Source: Oceanicola sp. S124
GTDB taxonomy: Bacteria; Pseudomonadota; Alphaproteobacteria; Rhodobacterales; Rhodobacteraceae
Direction of reading: 5' to 3'
Length of the DNA stretch: 49,178 bases
Assembly: GCF_000220565.1 (NCBI RefSeq)
Contig: NZ_AFPM01000060.1
Location: 1 to 49,178, forward strand
Both the position numbers and the translations under genes were made by a program. This document shows, in pieces, positions 39,887 to 49,065 of this stretch. The notes under the pieces are model-generated. The model ran no database searches, was not told where the DNA came from, and worked only from the letters and a program-made list of their open reading frames with translations. Position 1 is the first letter of the stretch. Every line of letters starts with the position of its first letter.

Positions 39887-40503
39887 CGGCGGCGGATCAC
39901 CATCACGCGGGAGGTGCTGCCGAGACCCTCGATATGGGGGCCGTCCTCGCTCAGCTCCAGCACGGCTTCCGAGCTGCCGACGGTGCGTTCCAGCATCTTC
40001 ATGTAGTCCTCGTCCTCAAGGGCGCGCGCATTGTAGCTGAGCGCGAGGCGACCGCCAGAGGGCAGGGCCATGACGATGGCCGGCAGGCAGGAGGCCGGCG
40101 CCGCGCCGGGCGAGATCGCGCCGGAGGCGGTGACCAGCCGGTAGCGCGAGACGAGGCCGGGGTCGGGGTTGCCGAAGGGCAGGGGGTGGAGCTGCTCGTA
40201 GCAGCCCTTCTGCTCGGCCATCTTCAGCATCCCGGCCGAGACATCGGCGCCGTGGATGCGCCCGAAGCCTTCCTGGGCCAGGGCCTCGCCACAGAGGCCG
40301 GTGCCGCAGCCGAAGTCCAGCACGGGGCCGGAGAGCTCGGTCTCTTTCACCAGGGATTTCAATGCCGCCGCGATCCGTGACGGGGTCACGTAGTGGGCCT
40401 CGTCCAGCTCCTTGTCGTAGCTGTCGGCCCATTGATCGTAGAGGTCGCGTTGCGTTTCGGCGTCGGGGACGCCGTAGATTTTATCCAGATATGTTTCAGC
40501 CAT
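39883..40503 (-). CDS. class I SAM-dependent methyltransferase
   Basis: The 206-residue methyltransferase has the SAM-binding motif VLDFGCGTGLCGEAL, then the acidic motif II region IHGADVSAGMLKMA, and a late strand GGRLALSYNAR. The N-terminal YGVPDAETQRDLYDQWADSYDKEL with its paired tyrosines recalls the Williams-Beuren/WBSCR27-like and TPR-linked methyltransferases; substrate unknown. The ATG at 40503 is chosen for homology-like length; an in-frame ATG at 40539 adds twelve residues. Neither has a strong ribosome-binding site. The gene is coupled to gluQ by a 4-bp overlap, so a tRNA-related substrate is conceivable. Confidence 0.85.
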   Translation of the reverse strand: MAETYLDKIYGVPDAETQRDLYDQWADSYDKELDEAHYVTPSRIAAALKSLVKETELSGPVLDFGCGTGLCGEALAQEGFGRIHGADVSAGMLKMAEQKGCYEQLHPLPFGNPDPGLVSRYRLVTASGAISPGAAPASCLPAIVMALPSGGRLALSYNARALEDEDYMKMLERTVGSSEAVLELSEDGPHIEGLGSTSRVMVIRRR

Positions 40504-40554
40504 GGGGCGGACTATGCACATTCCGCGCGGAAGTTCCACCCGATGGTCCGACCG

Positions 40555-40660
40555 GGGCGTAGGGCGGGAGATATCCCGCCATGGCCGGGCCTCTGGCCGA
40601 GGGCGGGCAGGCCAAGACGCGGGGTGTCAAGCAGGGTGGGATATCTCCCACCCTACGCCC
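40555..40660. repeat. inverted pair of 26-bp hairpin repeats (REP/BIME-like)
   Basis: The left arm 40555-40580 and right arm 40634-40660 are reverse complements with 24 of 26 positions matching. Each arm is itself a hairpin: GGCGGGA-GATA-TCCCGCC on the left, GGGTGGGA-TATC-TCCCACCC on the right. The two differences are at paired positions, so both hairpins stay intact. It lies in the 197-bp gap between trmFO and the methyltransferase gene. Confidence 0.9.
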
Positions 40661-40700
40661 ATGGCCGAGGCCTGCGCGCTATTGCACGCGACCGGGCCTG

Positions 40701-42044
40701 TTACCGGGCGCCTTCCAGCCAGCCGGTCCAGAGCTCTTTCGCGCGGTCGGTGTAGCCCTTGTAACGGTCCTTGCGGCCGCGACGGCCGCCGCGCACGCCG
40801 TCCAGCGGCGGGAACAGCCCGAAGTTCACGTTCATCGGCTGGAAGGTCTTTGCCTCGGCGCCGCCGGTGATATGGGTCACCAGCGCGCCCATGGCGGTCT
40901 CGGCCGGGACCGGGGGCAGGGGCTGGCCCTTGATCTCGGCCACGGCAAGGCGGCCGGCCAGCAGGCCCATGGCGGCGCTTTCCACATAGCCCTCGACACC
41001 GGTGATCTGCCCGGCAAAGCGGATGTTGGGCCGCGACTTCAGCCGCATCTGCCCGTCGAGCAGCGTCGGCGAGTTGATGAAGGTATTGCGGTGGATGCCG
41101 CCAAGCCGCGCGAAGCTGGCGTTTTCCAGCCCGGGGATCATCTTGAAGACCTCGGTCTGGGCGCCGTATTTCATCTTCGTCTGGAAGCCGACGATATTGT
41201 AGAGCGTGCCCAGCTTGTTGTCGCGGCGCAACTGCACCACGGCCCAGGCCTTTTCGTCCGGCTTGTGGGCATTGGTCAGGCCCACGGGTTTCATCGGCCC
41301 ATGGCGCAGGGTCTCGCGGCCACGTTCGGCCATGACCTCGATCGGCAGGCAGCCATCGAAATAGCCCGCCGTCTCGCCCTCGTGGAACTCGGTCTTCTCG
41401 GCGGCCAGCAGGGCGTCGATGAAGGCCTCGTACTGATCCTTGGTCATCGGGCAGTTCAGGTAGGCCTTCTGCTCTTCCTCGGTCTCGCCCTTGTCATAGC
41501 GCGACTGCATCCAGGCCACGTCCATGTCGATGCTCTCGGCATAGACGATGGGGGCGATGGCGTCGAAGAAGGCGAGGGAGTCGGCACCGGTCTCGGCGCG
41601 GATTGCCTCGGCCAGGGCGCCCGAGGTCAGCGGCCCGGTGGCGATGATCCAGTGCCCCTCGCTCGGCAGCTCGGAGATCTCGCCGTCCACGACCTCGACC
41701 AGCGGGTGGGCGCGCAGGGCGGCGGTGACGTCTTCCGAGAAGGGATCGCGGTCGACCGCCAGCGCACCGCCGGCGGGCAGCCGGTGCTTGTCGGCCATCT
41801 GCATGATCAGCCCCCCCGCCTGGCGCATTTCCCAATGCAGCAGGCCGACGGCGTTCTGTTCGCTGTCATCCGAGCGGAAGGAGTTGGAGCAGACCATCTC
41901 CGCCAGGTTGCCGGTGCGATGCGCGAAGGTTTCCACCTGCGGGCGCATCTCGTGGATGGTCACGGGGATGCCGGCCTCGGCGGCCTGCCAGGCGGCTTCG
42001 GATCCGGCCATGCCGCCGCCGATGATATGGAGTCTCTCTGTCAT
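40701..42044 (-). CDS. trmFO: folate/FAD-dependent tRNA (uracil-54-C5) methyltransferase TrmFO
   Basis: The 447-residue flavoenzyme makes ribothymidine 54 in tRNA, using methylene-tetrahydrofolate instead of SAM. The FAD-binding [10 protein letters not shown] is at residues 9-18. The catalytic cysteines are C52 ([11 protein letters not shown]) and C232 ([10 protein letters not shown]), matching the pair known from Bacillus. [22 protein letters not shown] and [18 protein letters not shown] are conserved. It is a single gene on the minus strand. Confidence 0.97.
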   Translation of the reverse strand: MTERLHIIGGGMAGSEAAWQAAEAGIPVTIHEMRPQVETFAHRTGNLAEMVCSNSFRSDDSEQNAVGLLHWEMRQAGGLIMQMADKHRLPAGGALAVDRDPFSEDVTAALRAHPLVEVVDGEISELPSEGHWIIATGPLTSGALAEAIRAETGADSLAFFDAIAPIVYAESIDMDVAWMQSRYDKGETEEEQKAYLNCPMTKDQYEAFIDALLAAEKTEFHEGETAGYFDGCLPIEVMAERGRETLRHGPMKPVGLTNAHKPDEKAWAVVQLRRDNKLGTLYNIVGFQTKMKYGAQTEVFKMIPGLENASFARLGGIHRNTFINSPTLLDGQMRLKSRPNIRFAGQITGVEGYVESAAMGLLAGRLAVAEIKGQPLPPVPAETAMGALVTHITGGAEAKTFQPMNVNFGLFPPLDGVRGGRRGRKDRYKGYTDRAKELWTGWLEGAR

Positions 42045-42525
42045 GGTCGCGATCTAGGGCAAAGGGGGCGTGATTGGAAGGGGCTTGGGGGCGCCCGGCC
42101 TCCGGTGCGGATCACCCGGCAGGGCAGCACCGCAGCCCGATGCCGCGGCTGGCGGCGTGGGAGCGGCCGGCTGGGCCAGGACTTCGCGGGGCGGGGTAGA
42201 GGAGCGAGCGGGTCACCTTGCGATGTCGGCGCCAGAGAGAGCTTGGCATGGAGGGGAGCCGACGGTGACCCGATCTCGCGATCTCAATGGGCGCAGAGCT
42301 GCGCGCCCGGTCCGCTTTACCTAGTGTAAGGCATTGGGGCCGAATAGTGGCAAATTCCGAACCAGACTGGCCCCGGATCGGAAACACTGGCCGCAGGCGG
42401 GCCGGAGGATGGCGCCTTCGCGGCACGCGAAGGGCAACGGGGGGCGGCGATCCTGGGCCGGGATCGGCTTCGGCTGCCGGCCGCGCGCCCCCGGATGATG
42501 ACGTCTTGCCGCCCGCCTCGGGCGG
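42045..42525. other. 481-bp gap between trmFO and the crotonase-family gene
   Basis: No gene is supported. The gap holds an imperfect palindrome GCTTTAC-CTAGT-GTAAGGC (42312-42330), a perfect 8-bp hairpin CCTTCGCG-GCA-CGCGAAGG (42415-42433), and CCGCCC-GCCTC-GGGCGG (42509-42525) touching the stop of the downstream gene. The last may be that gene's terminator, though a T-run is missing. Confidence 0.5.
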
Positions 42526-43314
42526 TCAGCGGTCCTGCCAGGAGGGAGGACGCTTTTCCAGGAAGGCGCTGATCCCCTCGTCGGTGTCCTGCTCCAGCAT
42601 GTTCGCCACCATCACCTCGGCGGTATAGTCGTAGGCGGCATCCACCGGCAGCTCGAGCTGGTGATAGAAGGCGCGCTTGCCGATGCGCAGCGCGATGTCG
42701 AGCTTGCCGGCCAGGGTCGCGGCCAGGGCCTCGCCCTCGGCCTGCAGGCGATCGGCGGGGACGGCGCGGTTGATCAGCCCCAGCTCGGCGGCGCGGGTGC
42801 AGTCGATCATCGCGCCGGTGGTCAGCATCTCGAAGGCCTGCTTGCGCGGCACGTTGCGGCTGAGCGCGACCATCGGCGTCGAACAGAACAACCCGATGTT
42901 CACCCCGTTGACGCCAAAGCGCGTGCCCTCCGCGGCAATCGCCATGTCGCAGCTGGCGACCAGCTGGCAACCGGCGGCGGTGGCAATGCCATGGGGCAGG
43001 GCGATCACCGGCTGCGGCAGGTCGCGGATCGCCGTCATCACCCGGGCACAACGGGCGAAGAGATCGGCAAAGGCGGCAGCCCCGCCGTCCTCGGCCTGGC
43101 GCGCGGCCTGCATCTCTTTCAGGTCATGCCCGGCGCAGAAGGCCCGGCCCGCCCCCGACAGCAGCACCACGCGGATGCCGCGATCCCCGGCCAGCGCCCC
43201 GAGCGCTTCGTCCAGGGCCTCCAGCATCGCATCGCTCAGCGCATTCAGCCGCTCGGGCGCGTTCAGCACCAGCTGGGCCACGGGCCCGGTGTCGTGACGT
43301 TCCAGAATTGCCAT
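42526..43314 (-). CDS. crotonase-fold protein (ECHDC3-like) lacking the hydratase glutamates
   Basis: The 262-residue protein is a member of the enoyl-CoA hydratase/isomerase superfamily. The CoA-binding and oxyanion region AFCAGHDLKEM is typical. At the two positions where hydratases have catalytic glutamates it does not: HGIATAAGCQLVASCDMA has Q in place of the first, and FGVNGVNIGLFCSTP has NG where PE is usual. It should therefore not be a standard enoyl-CoA hydratase; it resembles ECHDC3-type proteins of unsettled function. GGAGGACACAAG before the ATG at 43314 fixes the start. It is divergent from the thioesterase gene, with 55 bp between. Confidence 0.88.
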   Translation of the reverse strand: MAILERHDTGPVAQLVLNAPERLNALSDAMLEALDEALGALAGDRGIRVVLLSGAGRAFCAGHDLKEMQAARQAEDGGAAAFADLFARCARVMTAIRDLPQPVIALPHGIATAAGCQLVASCDMAIAAEGTRFGVNGVNIGLFCSTPMVALSRNVPRKQAFEMLTTGAMIDCTRAAELGLINRAVPADRLQAEGEALAATLAGKLDIALRIGKRAFYHQLELPVDAAYDYTAEVMVANMLEQDTDEGISAFLEKRPPSWQDR

Positions 43315-43369
43315 CTTGTGTCCTCCTTCTCCCTGGCGAACTCTAGGCGCGAGGAGAACGGGAGGAAAC

Positions 43370-43792
43370 ATGCCAATTGCGATGGATGCCGAAGCGCTGA
43401 GCCGCTTCCTGGAGGAGGCCTTTCCGCAGGTCGCGGGGGACTACGTCATCGAGGAGGTCGCCGAGATGGCCCTGAAGGTCCGCCTGGCGGTGGCCGAGCG
43501 CCACCTCAGGCCGGGCGGCACGGTCTCGGGGCCGGCGATGTTCGCCCTGGCCGACGTGGCGGTCTACCTGGCAGTGCTGGCGATGGTCGGGCCGAAGGCC
43601 CTGGCGGTGACCACCAACTGCTCGCTCGACTTCATGCGCAAACCCGCTGCCGGGCAGGACCTGGTGGCTGAGGCGAAGCTGCTGAAGCTGGGGCGGGTGC
43701 TGGCGGTCGGCGACGTTCTGATCCTGCCGGCGGACGGCGGAGCCCCCGTCGCCCGGGCCACGCTGACCTATTCGCTGCCCCCGGCGCGATGA
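43370..43792 (+). CDS. PaaI-type hot-dog thioesterase
   Basis: The 140-residue protein is predicted to hydrolyse acyl- or aryl-CoA thioesters. The central helix and catalytic region read HLRPGGTVSGPAMFALADVAVY, with the Asp of ALAD as the expected active-site residue, then the strands ALAVTTNCSLDFMRKP and GRVLAVGDVLIL. GGAGG lies close before the ATG at 43370. It is paired head-to-head with the crotonase-fold gene, suggesting a common CoA-ester context. Confidence 0.9.
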   Translation: MPIAMDAEALSRFLEEAFPQVAGDYVIEEVAEMALKVRLAVAERHLRPGGTVSGPAMFALADVAVYLAVLAMVGPKALAVTTNCSLDFMRKPAAGQDLVAEAKLLKLGRVLAVGDVLILPADGGAPVARATLTYSLPPAR

Positions 43793-43863
43793 AATTGTTG
43801 GGGTATTTTGATACCTATTTTGCAAGAAGCTGATTTCGTTTATGTTTTCACTCTGCGTGGCGC

Positions 43864-43891
43864 TTGACTGGCCGGTGGGCGGCTGTATAAA
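43864..43891 (+). promoter_or_regulatory. sigma70-type promoter of rplM-rpsI
   Basis: TTGACT at 43864-43869 and TATAAA at 43886-43891 are spaced 16 bp apart, the best promoter match in the window. The -10 box sits inside an inverted repeat (GGGCGG at 43877-43882 with CCGCCC at 43892-43897). Confidence 0.85.
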
Positions 43892-43905
43892 CCGCCCATC
43901 ACTTC

Positions 43906-43933
43906 GCCCGCGGGTCCTTTCGGCTTCGCGGGC
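43906..43933 (+). promoter_or_regulatory. leader stem-loop in the rplM 5' UTR
   Basis: GCCCGCG (43906-43912) pairs with CGCGGGC (43927-43933) around a 14-base loop, 24 bp before the rplM start. Ribosomal-protein operons often have such leader structures for feedback by one of their products; that role here is inference. Confidence 0.5.
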
Positions 43934-43957
43934 TGCCAATTTCCAAAGGGCACCCCC

Positions 43958-44419
43958 ATGAAAACCTTCTCTGCGACTCCCGCAGACATCGAGAAGAAGT
44001 GGATCATCATCGACGCCGAAGGCGTGGTGCTGGGCCGTCTCGCCTCGATCGTCGCCATGCGCCTGCGTGGCAAGCACAAGCCGTCCTTCACTCCTCACAT
44101 GGACATGGGCGACAACGTCATCGTGATCAACGCCGACAAGATCCAGCTGACCGGCAAGAAGCGCGCTGACAAGCGGTTCTACTGGCACACCGGCTTCCCG
44201 GGCGGCATCAAGGACCGGACCTACGGCCAGATCCTCGAAGGCAAGTACCCCGAGCGCGTCGTGACCCTGGCGGTCAAGCGCATGCTGCCGGGCAACCGCC
44301 TGTCCCGCCAGCAGATGACCAACCTGCGCGTCTATGCCGGCTCCGAGCACCCGCACGACGCCCAGGCGCCGGAAGTGCTGGACGTCAAGTCCATGAACTC
44401 CAAGAACACCCGGAGCTGA
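43958..44419 (+). CDS. rplM: 50S ribosomal protein L13
   Basis: The 153-residue protein is an early-assembling 23S rRNA-binding protein. The family pattern is full: [66 protein letters not shown] and [20 protein letters not shown] precedes the ATG. It is the first gene of the classic rplM-rpsI operon, with rpsI 3 bp downstream. Confidence 0.98.
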   Translation: MKTFSATPADIEKKWIIIDAEGVVLGRLASIVAMRLRGKHKPSFTPHMDMGDNVIVINADKIQLTGKKRADKRFYWHTGFPGGIKDRTYGQILEGKYPERVVTLAVKRMLPGNRLSRQQMTNLRVYAGSEHPHDAQAPEVLDVKSMNSKNTRS

Positions 44420-44422
44420 TAA

Positions 44423-44911
44423 ATGGCTGATCAAGTGAATTCCCTGGAAGACCTGAAAGACGCCGTTTCCGCCGAGGCCGTGGCCGTCGAGTTCGACGCC
44501 CCCCGCGAGCCCGTCCGTGACGAGCTGGGCCGCTCCTATGCGACCGGCAAGCGGAAGGACGCCGTTGCCCGCGTCTGGATCAAGCCGGGCTCCGGCAAGG
44601 TCACCGTGAACGGCAAGGAGATGGACAAGTACTTTGCCCGTCCCGTTCTGCAGATGATCCTGCGTCAGCCCTTCACCGTTGCCGGTGTGGAAGGCGAGTT
44701 CGACGTCTACGCCACCGTCAAGGGCGGCGGTCTGTCCGGTCAGGCCGGTGCCGTGAAGCACGGTGTCTCCAAGGCGCTGCAACTCTACGATCCCTCGCTG
44801 CGCGCCGCGCTGAAAGCCGCTGGCTTCCTGACCCGCGACAGCCGTGTGGTCGAGCGTAAGAAGTACGGTAAGGCCAAGGCCCGCCGCAGCTTCCAGTTCT
44901 CCAAGCGCTGA
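44423..44911 (+). CDS. rpsI: 30S ribosomal protein S9
   Basis: The 162-residue protein has a C-terminal tail that reaches the ribosomal P site. The core begins at [19 protein letters not shown] and includes [26 protein letters not shown] and the end [10 protein letters not shown] with its invariant final KR. About 35 residues, mostly acidic, precede the core and are absent from the E. coli protein; such an extension is common in alphaproteobacteria. GGAGC precedes the ATG. Confidence 0.98.
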   Translation: MADQVNSLEDLKDAVSAEAVAVEFDAPREPVRDELGRSYATGKRKDAVARVWIKPGSGKVTVNGKEMDKYFARPVLQMILRQPFTVAGVEGEFDVYATVKGGGLSGQAGAVKHGVSKALQLYDPSLRAALKAAGFLTRDSRVVERKKYGKAKARRSFQFSKR

Positions 44912-44932
44912 TTTCCAGAGCTTGCGATTTGC

Positions 44933-44960
44933 GAAAGGCCGCCCCTCGGGGCGGCCTTTC
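44933..44960 (+). terminator. terminator of the rplM-rpsI operon
   Basis: A 12-13-bp stem (44933-44945 with 44948-44960), GAAAGGCCGCCCC over GGGGCGGCCTTTC, is followed by T-rich TGCTTTCTGC. It lies 21 bp past the rpsI stop. Confidence 0.9.
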
Positions 44961-45077
44961 TGCTTTCTGCTTTCTGGCGCCGGGTTGGGGCAGGGTCAGG
45001 TTCGGGCGCCTTGACAGGATATCGCGCAGGGATGCGGGCGCCACGTCCAAGGGTCGTCGGTTCAGGCCGGCAGAGCG

Positions 45078-45339
45078 CGGACGTGGCTGAGACCCTTGGA
45101 CGTGGTCCGTTACGGTGGGTCATCGGTCACGTGAGGCCAGGCTGTGGCCGGGACCGCAAGAACTCGGACGTGGCCGAGGCCCTTGGACGTGGTCCGCTAG
45201 GGTGGGTCATCGGTCACGTGAGGCCAGGCTGTGGGCGGGACGGCATGAGCTCGGACGTGGACCGAAGCCCTTGGACGTGGTCCGCTACGGAGGGTCATCG
45301 GCCACGTGAGGCCAGGCTGTGGCCGGGTACGGCAGGCGG
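45078..45339. repeat. 87-bp tandem repeat, three copies
   Basis: Copies run 45078-45164, 45165-45251 and 45252-about 45339 (the third has one extra base). Copies 1 and 2 differ at roughly ten positions. Each unit begins CGGACGTGG, repeats GGACGTGG about 20 bases later, and contains GGTCATCGG, a CACGTG core and GGCCAGGCTGTGGCC, which can form a hairpin in copies 1 and 3. An inverted 15-mer of the unit's CCTTGGACGTGG region lies just before, at 45041-45055. The whole 44961-45633 gap has no gene I can support. Confidence 0.9.
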
Positions 45340-45633
45340 ACGAGCTGCGGGATCGCGTGCCTTCTCGGGCTGCCCGGCCCTGTCGCCATAAGGGAGACGT
45401 GAAGGCGCGATGCCGTGCCGATACAGGCCGCCGGAGGGGAGGCCGGTCGAGCCGCCGTTGGGGATGCTGCGCCCCGTTGTGGGCGGGCCACATTGGCAGG
45501 GCGCGGGGTATCCGGCGGCGGCTGGCGGCAGAGGCCGGGTAGCGCTGGCCGGGCCCGGTCCGATTGCGGGGGCCGCGCAAGAGGCGGCGACAAGTTCCCT
45601 GCGCCCGATCCATGGCCCGCCCGTGGTACTTGC

Positions 45634-47433
45634 TCAAGCCCGTCGGCGCTGTTCGATCCGCCGGTCCTTGCCCTCGGTCAGCCAGGCTTCCTCGGCGTAG
45701 GAGGCGCGGTTCTCGCCGATCCGAAACTGGCCGATCCGGGTCGCCAGCCCTTCTGCGGTCTCCGACAGCATCGCATTCGCGGTCAGGGTCTCTTCGAAGA
45801 TCGCGGCATTGCGTTGCGTGAAGGACTCAAGCTCCTTGATGGCGGCATTGACCTCGTGCAGTCCGCGCGACTGGTCGGCGGTGGCATCGGCGACGGCCTG
45901 CATCCTTTCGGCGGTGCGCTCCACGGCCTCGCGGATTGACCCGAGCGCGGTGCCCGTGCTCTTGACCAGCGACACGCCGCGTCCGACGTGACCGGCCGAA
46001 CTGTTGATCAACGAGTCGATCTCCTTCGCCGCCTCTGAACTGCGCTGCGCCAGGGCCCGCACCTCGTTGGCGACGACGGCGAAACCACGTCCGGCGGTGC
46101 CCGCCCGCGCCGCCTCGACCCCCGCGTTGAGGGCCAGAAGATTGGTCTGGAAGGCGATGTCGTCGATGACGGTGATGATCTTGCGGATCTCGGCCGAGGA
46201 CCCTTCGATCTGGTCCATGGCCGACACGGTCCGTGTCATCACCTCGCTGCCCGAGACGGCCTCGCCACGGGTTTCCTCGGTCGCGGTACGCGCCGCGCCG
46301 GTGTCCGAGGCGATCTCTCCGATCAGGGTGGTGAGTTGCTGCAGGGTGCAGGCGGCCTCGGAAAGGGTGGTGACCTGCTTTTCGGTACGCCGGCCAAGAT
46401 CCTCGGCGGCATCGTTGATCTCGCGCGACTGGACGCGGATCGAGACAACCTCGGCCTGGACGGCGGCGAAGGCCTCTTCCAGGCGGGCGACGCCGATATT
46501 GAAGCTTTGCGACAGGTCGGCAAAGGCGGCGGGCAGGGGGCGGTCGATGCGGGTGGTCAGATCGCCCTGGGCCAGGCAGGAAAGCTTCTGCTGCAGATGC
46601 GCGATCACCTCTTCGACCTCGCGGGCATGCTGTTCCTGGTTTGCGGCATTGCTCGCCTCGGCGGCGCGGGCCGCACCGGCATTGGCGCGGGCCTCGGCCA
46701 GCGCCGTTTCGGCGGCCTTCTGGGCCCGGCTGGCGGCGTCATGCGCCTCTTCGGCGCGCCGGGTGGCCTCTTGCGCCTCTTCCTTCTGGCGCCTCGCCTC
46801 GCGCAGGGCCTGCTGTGCCTCGCTCATCGTCGCCTCGAGCTTTTCGGCCCGCCGTTCCGAGAAATAGGTCTGCAGCAAGCGGAAATGCACGATGATCATC
46901 AGGTTGCAGCCCGCCAGCACCACGGTCGCCGCGTGAAAGATGACGCGCCAGAGGTTGAAGCCCAGATCGGCCGTCAGGAAGGCCAGCGCCGGGGCGGTGA
47001 AGGTCAGCACGAGGTGATGCGCAGCCACGACCCCCCCGGACCAGAGCAGCGCCGGGCGCGAGCTGAGCGTGGCGATGGCGGTCAGGGCGACGAAATACAG
47101 CATGTGGCTGTCGGGCTGCATCGGGTGGCCCATCATCGCGGCATTGAACAGGATGCACTGCCCGGTCAGCGCGAGCGAAACGACGATCCGCGCCGTCTTC
47201 CCGGTCATGCGGAGGGTCGCAGAGGCGATCATGGCCAGCAGAATCGACGCCAGGGTGGTGGGCAGGAAGGTGCCATTGCCGACCAGCAGGCCGGCGGCGG
47301 CGACCGCCGGTACGCAGGCCAGGCAGGAGAAGGCCACAAGCCTCTGCGCCATGGCGCGGGCCTTGGTGAACCGCGGGCCCAGCGTGGCTTCGTTGATGAC
47401 CGGCGCGTCCCGGTGTCCGGTTGAGACAGTCAC
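45634..47433 (-). CDS. membrane-bound methyl-accepting chemotaxis protein
   Basis: The 599-residue receptor has an unusual N-terminal sensor made of about six membrane spans (roughly residues 30-185, including [20 protein letters not shown] and [19 protein letters not shown]) in place of a periplasmic domain. Then comes a long charged coiled coil (about 195-265), a HAMP-like segment ([16 protein letters not shown]), and the signalling domain with tip [20 protein letters not shown] then [21 protein letters not shown] polytopic sensor suggests detection inside or at the membrane; the stimulus is unknown. A TTAACC half-site for CtrA (47493-47496 on the minus strand reading) lies just upstream. 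Confidence 0.92.
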   Translation of the reverse strand: MTVSTGHRDAPVINEATLGPRFTKARAMAQRLVAFSCLACVPAVAAAGLLVGNGTFLPTTLASILLAMIASATLRMTGKTARIVVSLALTGQCILFNAAMMGHPMQPDSHMLYFVALTAIATLSSRPALLWSGGVVAAHHLVLTFTAPALAFLTADLGFNLWRVIFHAATVVLAGCNLMIIVHFRLLQTYFSERRAEKLEATMSEAQQALREARRQKEEAQEATRRAEEAHDAASRAQKAAETALAEARANAGAARAAEASNAANQEQHAREVEEVIAHLQQKLSCLAQGDLTTRIDRPLPAAFADLSQSFNIGVARLEEAFAAVQAEVVSIRVQSREINDAAEDLGRRTEKQVTTLSEAACTLQQLTTLIGEIASDTGAARTATEETRGEAVSGSEVMTRTVSAMDQIEGSSAEIRKIITVIDDIAFQTNLLALNAGVEAARAGTAGRGFAVVANEVRALAQRSSEAAKEIDSLINSSAGHVGRGVSLVKSTGTALGSIREAVERTAERMQAVADATADQSRGLHEVNAAIKELESFTQRNAAIFEETLTANAMLSETAEGLATRIGQFRIGENRASYAEEAWLTEGKDRRIEQRRRA

Positions 47434-47504
47434 GTATCTACACCCCCGACCTCGTATCTCCCGGGGTGTCGCAGATTCGCCTTTGCCGCAGGTTAACGCC
47501 GCCT

Positions 47505-48125
47505 CTAGCGATCTTCCTCGATCAGCCCGAGCCCGCGCAGGTAGACCCCGATACCGCTTTCCAGCAGGTCTTCGGGGGGAAAGGGGCTCTGCCGTCCGGG
47601 AGAGTTGCGGGCGAACAGCTCGACCACGCCGTGGCTCAGGGCCCAGATATGGGCCGAGAACATCGAGGCGGGAGGGCGCTTTTCGGGCGGGATGTGCTGC
47701 GAAAGGTCATGGGCCGCGCGTTCCAGCACATCCCAGGCGCGCCGCGCCTCGCTGGCCAGCTCGGGTGTGCGATTGACCGAGATGCCGCTTTCGAACATCG
47801 CGATGTAATGGCCGGGATACTTGCGGGCGAAGGCCAGGTAGGCGCGCCCCGTGGCCTCGAAGGCCGCCAGCGCCGAGGGCTGCCCCTTGCGATAGGCGTA
47901 GTCGATGACATCGGCGAAGATCTCGTAGCCCTGCCGCGCCGCCTCGGCGATCAGGTCCTCGCGGCCCTCGAAGTGCCGGTAGACGGCGGCAGGGGTCACG
48001 CCGGCCTGCTTGGCGGCCTCGGAGAGCGTGAACCCGGTCGGTCCGCGCGCCTCGATCAGCTGCAGCGCGGCCTCGACCAGCGCCTGGCGCAGGTTCCCGT
48101 GGTGGTAGCCACGTTTCTTAGACAT
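47505..48125 (-). CDS. TetR-family transcriptional regulator
   Basis: The 206-residue repressor has the TetR helix-turn-helix in its first 60 residues: [20 protein letters not shown], then [32 protein letters not shown]. The C-terminal ligand domain matches the WHG-type (TetR_C_33-like) group, with [18 protein letters not shown]. It starts within the last codons of ppk2 (8-bp overlap) and is thus co-expressed with it, which suggests it regulates this operon or its neighbours. Confidence 0.94.
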   Translation of the reverse strand: MSKKRGYHHGNLRQALVEAALQLIEARGPTGFTLSEAAKQAGVTPAAVYRHFEGREDLIAEAARQGYEIFADVIDYAYRKGQPSALAAFEATGRAYLAFARKYPGHYIAMFESGISVNRTPELASEARRAWDVLERAAHDLSQHIPPEKRPPASMFSAHIWALSHGVVELFARNSPGRQSPFPPEDLLESGIGVYLRGLGLIEEDR

Positions 48126-48987
48126 CCCAGATCTCCGGCCCGCCCCCGATCCCGGGATCGAGCGGGCCGAGCGCGGCCTCGTCCTTGCCGGAATAGGGCA
48201 GGGCGTGCAGCACCTGCCGGATCGCCTCGAGCCGGGCGCGCCGCTTGTCGTCCGAGCGGATCACCGTCCAGGGGGCAGCATCGGTATGGCTGTAGGCCAG
48301 CGTCTCGGCGATGGCGCCGGTATAGGCATCCCAGCGGGACAGGCCCTTCACGTCGATGCTGCTCAGCTTCCACTGTTTCAGCGGATCGCTTTCGCGCGCC
48401 AGGAAGCGGCGCAGCTGCTCGGCCCGCCCGAGGTTGAGCCAGAACTTGAACAGGTAGATGCCGTCCTCGACCAGCATTTTCTCGAAGGCGGGAACCTGGG
48501 CGAAGAAGGTCTCGCGCTGTGCCGGGGTACAGAAGCCGAAGACATGTTCGACGACGCCGCGATTGTACCAGGAGCGGTCGAAGAAGGCGATTTCGCCGGC
48601 GCCGGGCAGATGGGCGACATAGCGCTGGAAGTACCACTGGCCGCGTTCGGTATCCGAGGGGGCGGGCAGGGCGACGACACGGGCGCCGCGCGGGTTCAGG
48701 TTCTCGCGGAAGCGCTGGATGGTGCCGCCCTTGCCCGCCGCATCGCGTCCCTCGAAGAGACAGGCGACACGGGCGCCGCTGTCCTTCACCCAGGCCTGCA
48801 TCTTGACCAGTTCGACCTGGAGGTCGGCGTAGGCGCGGTCATAGTCCTTGCCGCCCATGCGCTCCCGGTAGGGGTAGCTTTCGGACAGCACGTCATCCTT
48901 GTCGGCGTGGCGGATCGCCTCGCGCAGCGCCTCGGGGGCTTCGGTCTGGTAGAAGGCGCTGATCGCCCCGTCGAAGGGAAGGTCCAT
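48118..48987 (-). CDS. ppk2: polyphosphate kinase 2
   Basis: The 289-residue enzyme transfers phosphate between inorganic polyphosphate and nucleotides (class I PPK2, usually acting on nucleoside diphosphates). Walker A lies in [17 protein letters not shown] and Walker B in [44 protein letters not shown] and [18 protein letters not shown] are family blocks. AGGACAACTCCG precedes the ATG. It is the first gene of a ppk2-tetR pair with overlapping ends. Confidence 0.95.
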   Translation of the reverse strand: MDLPFDGAISAFYQTEAPEALREAIRHADKDDVLSESYPYRERMGGKDYDRAYADLQVELVKMQAWVKDSGARVACLFEGRDAAGKGGTIQRFRENLNPRGARVVALPAPSDTERGQWYFQRYVAHLPGAGEIAFFDRSWYNRGVVEHVFGFCTPAQRETFFAQVPAFEKMLVEDGIYLFKFWLNLGRAEQLRRFLARESDPLKQWKLSSIDVKGLSRWDAYTGAIAETLAYSHTDAAPWTVIRSDDKRRARLEAIRQVLHALPYSGKDEAALGPLDPGIGGGPEIWDV

Positions 48988-49065
48988 CGGAGTTGTCCTT
49001 TTCTACCTATATGGCGGGGGCGGTCGCCGCGTGCAACGTGTCGCGCGACCGGAGGGGCGCGGGGG

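Noticed and set aside
42070..42628. Small open frames in the 481-bp gap after trmFO
   Set aside because: They are arginine/proline-rich with no ribosome-binding site and no hydrophobic or domain pattern, as expected by chance in GC-rich DNA.
45078..45339. CRISPR array
   Set aside because: Repeats are directly abutting with no unique spacers, and the unit is far too long. No cas genes are nearby. The same holds for the 17-bp arrays.
45011..45391. The 87-bp repeat array as a coding gene with 29-residue repeats
   Set aside because: The frame is open only through two units and breaks register in the third, where one base is inserted. There is no ribosome-binding site. Kept as a repeat.
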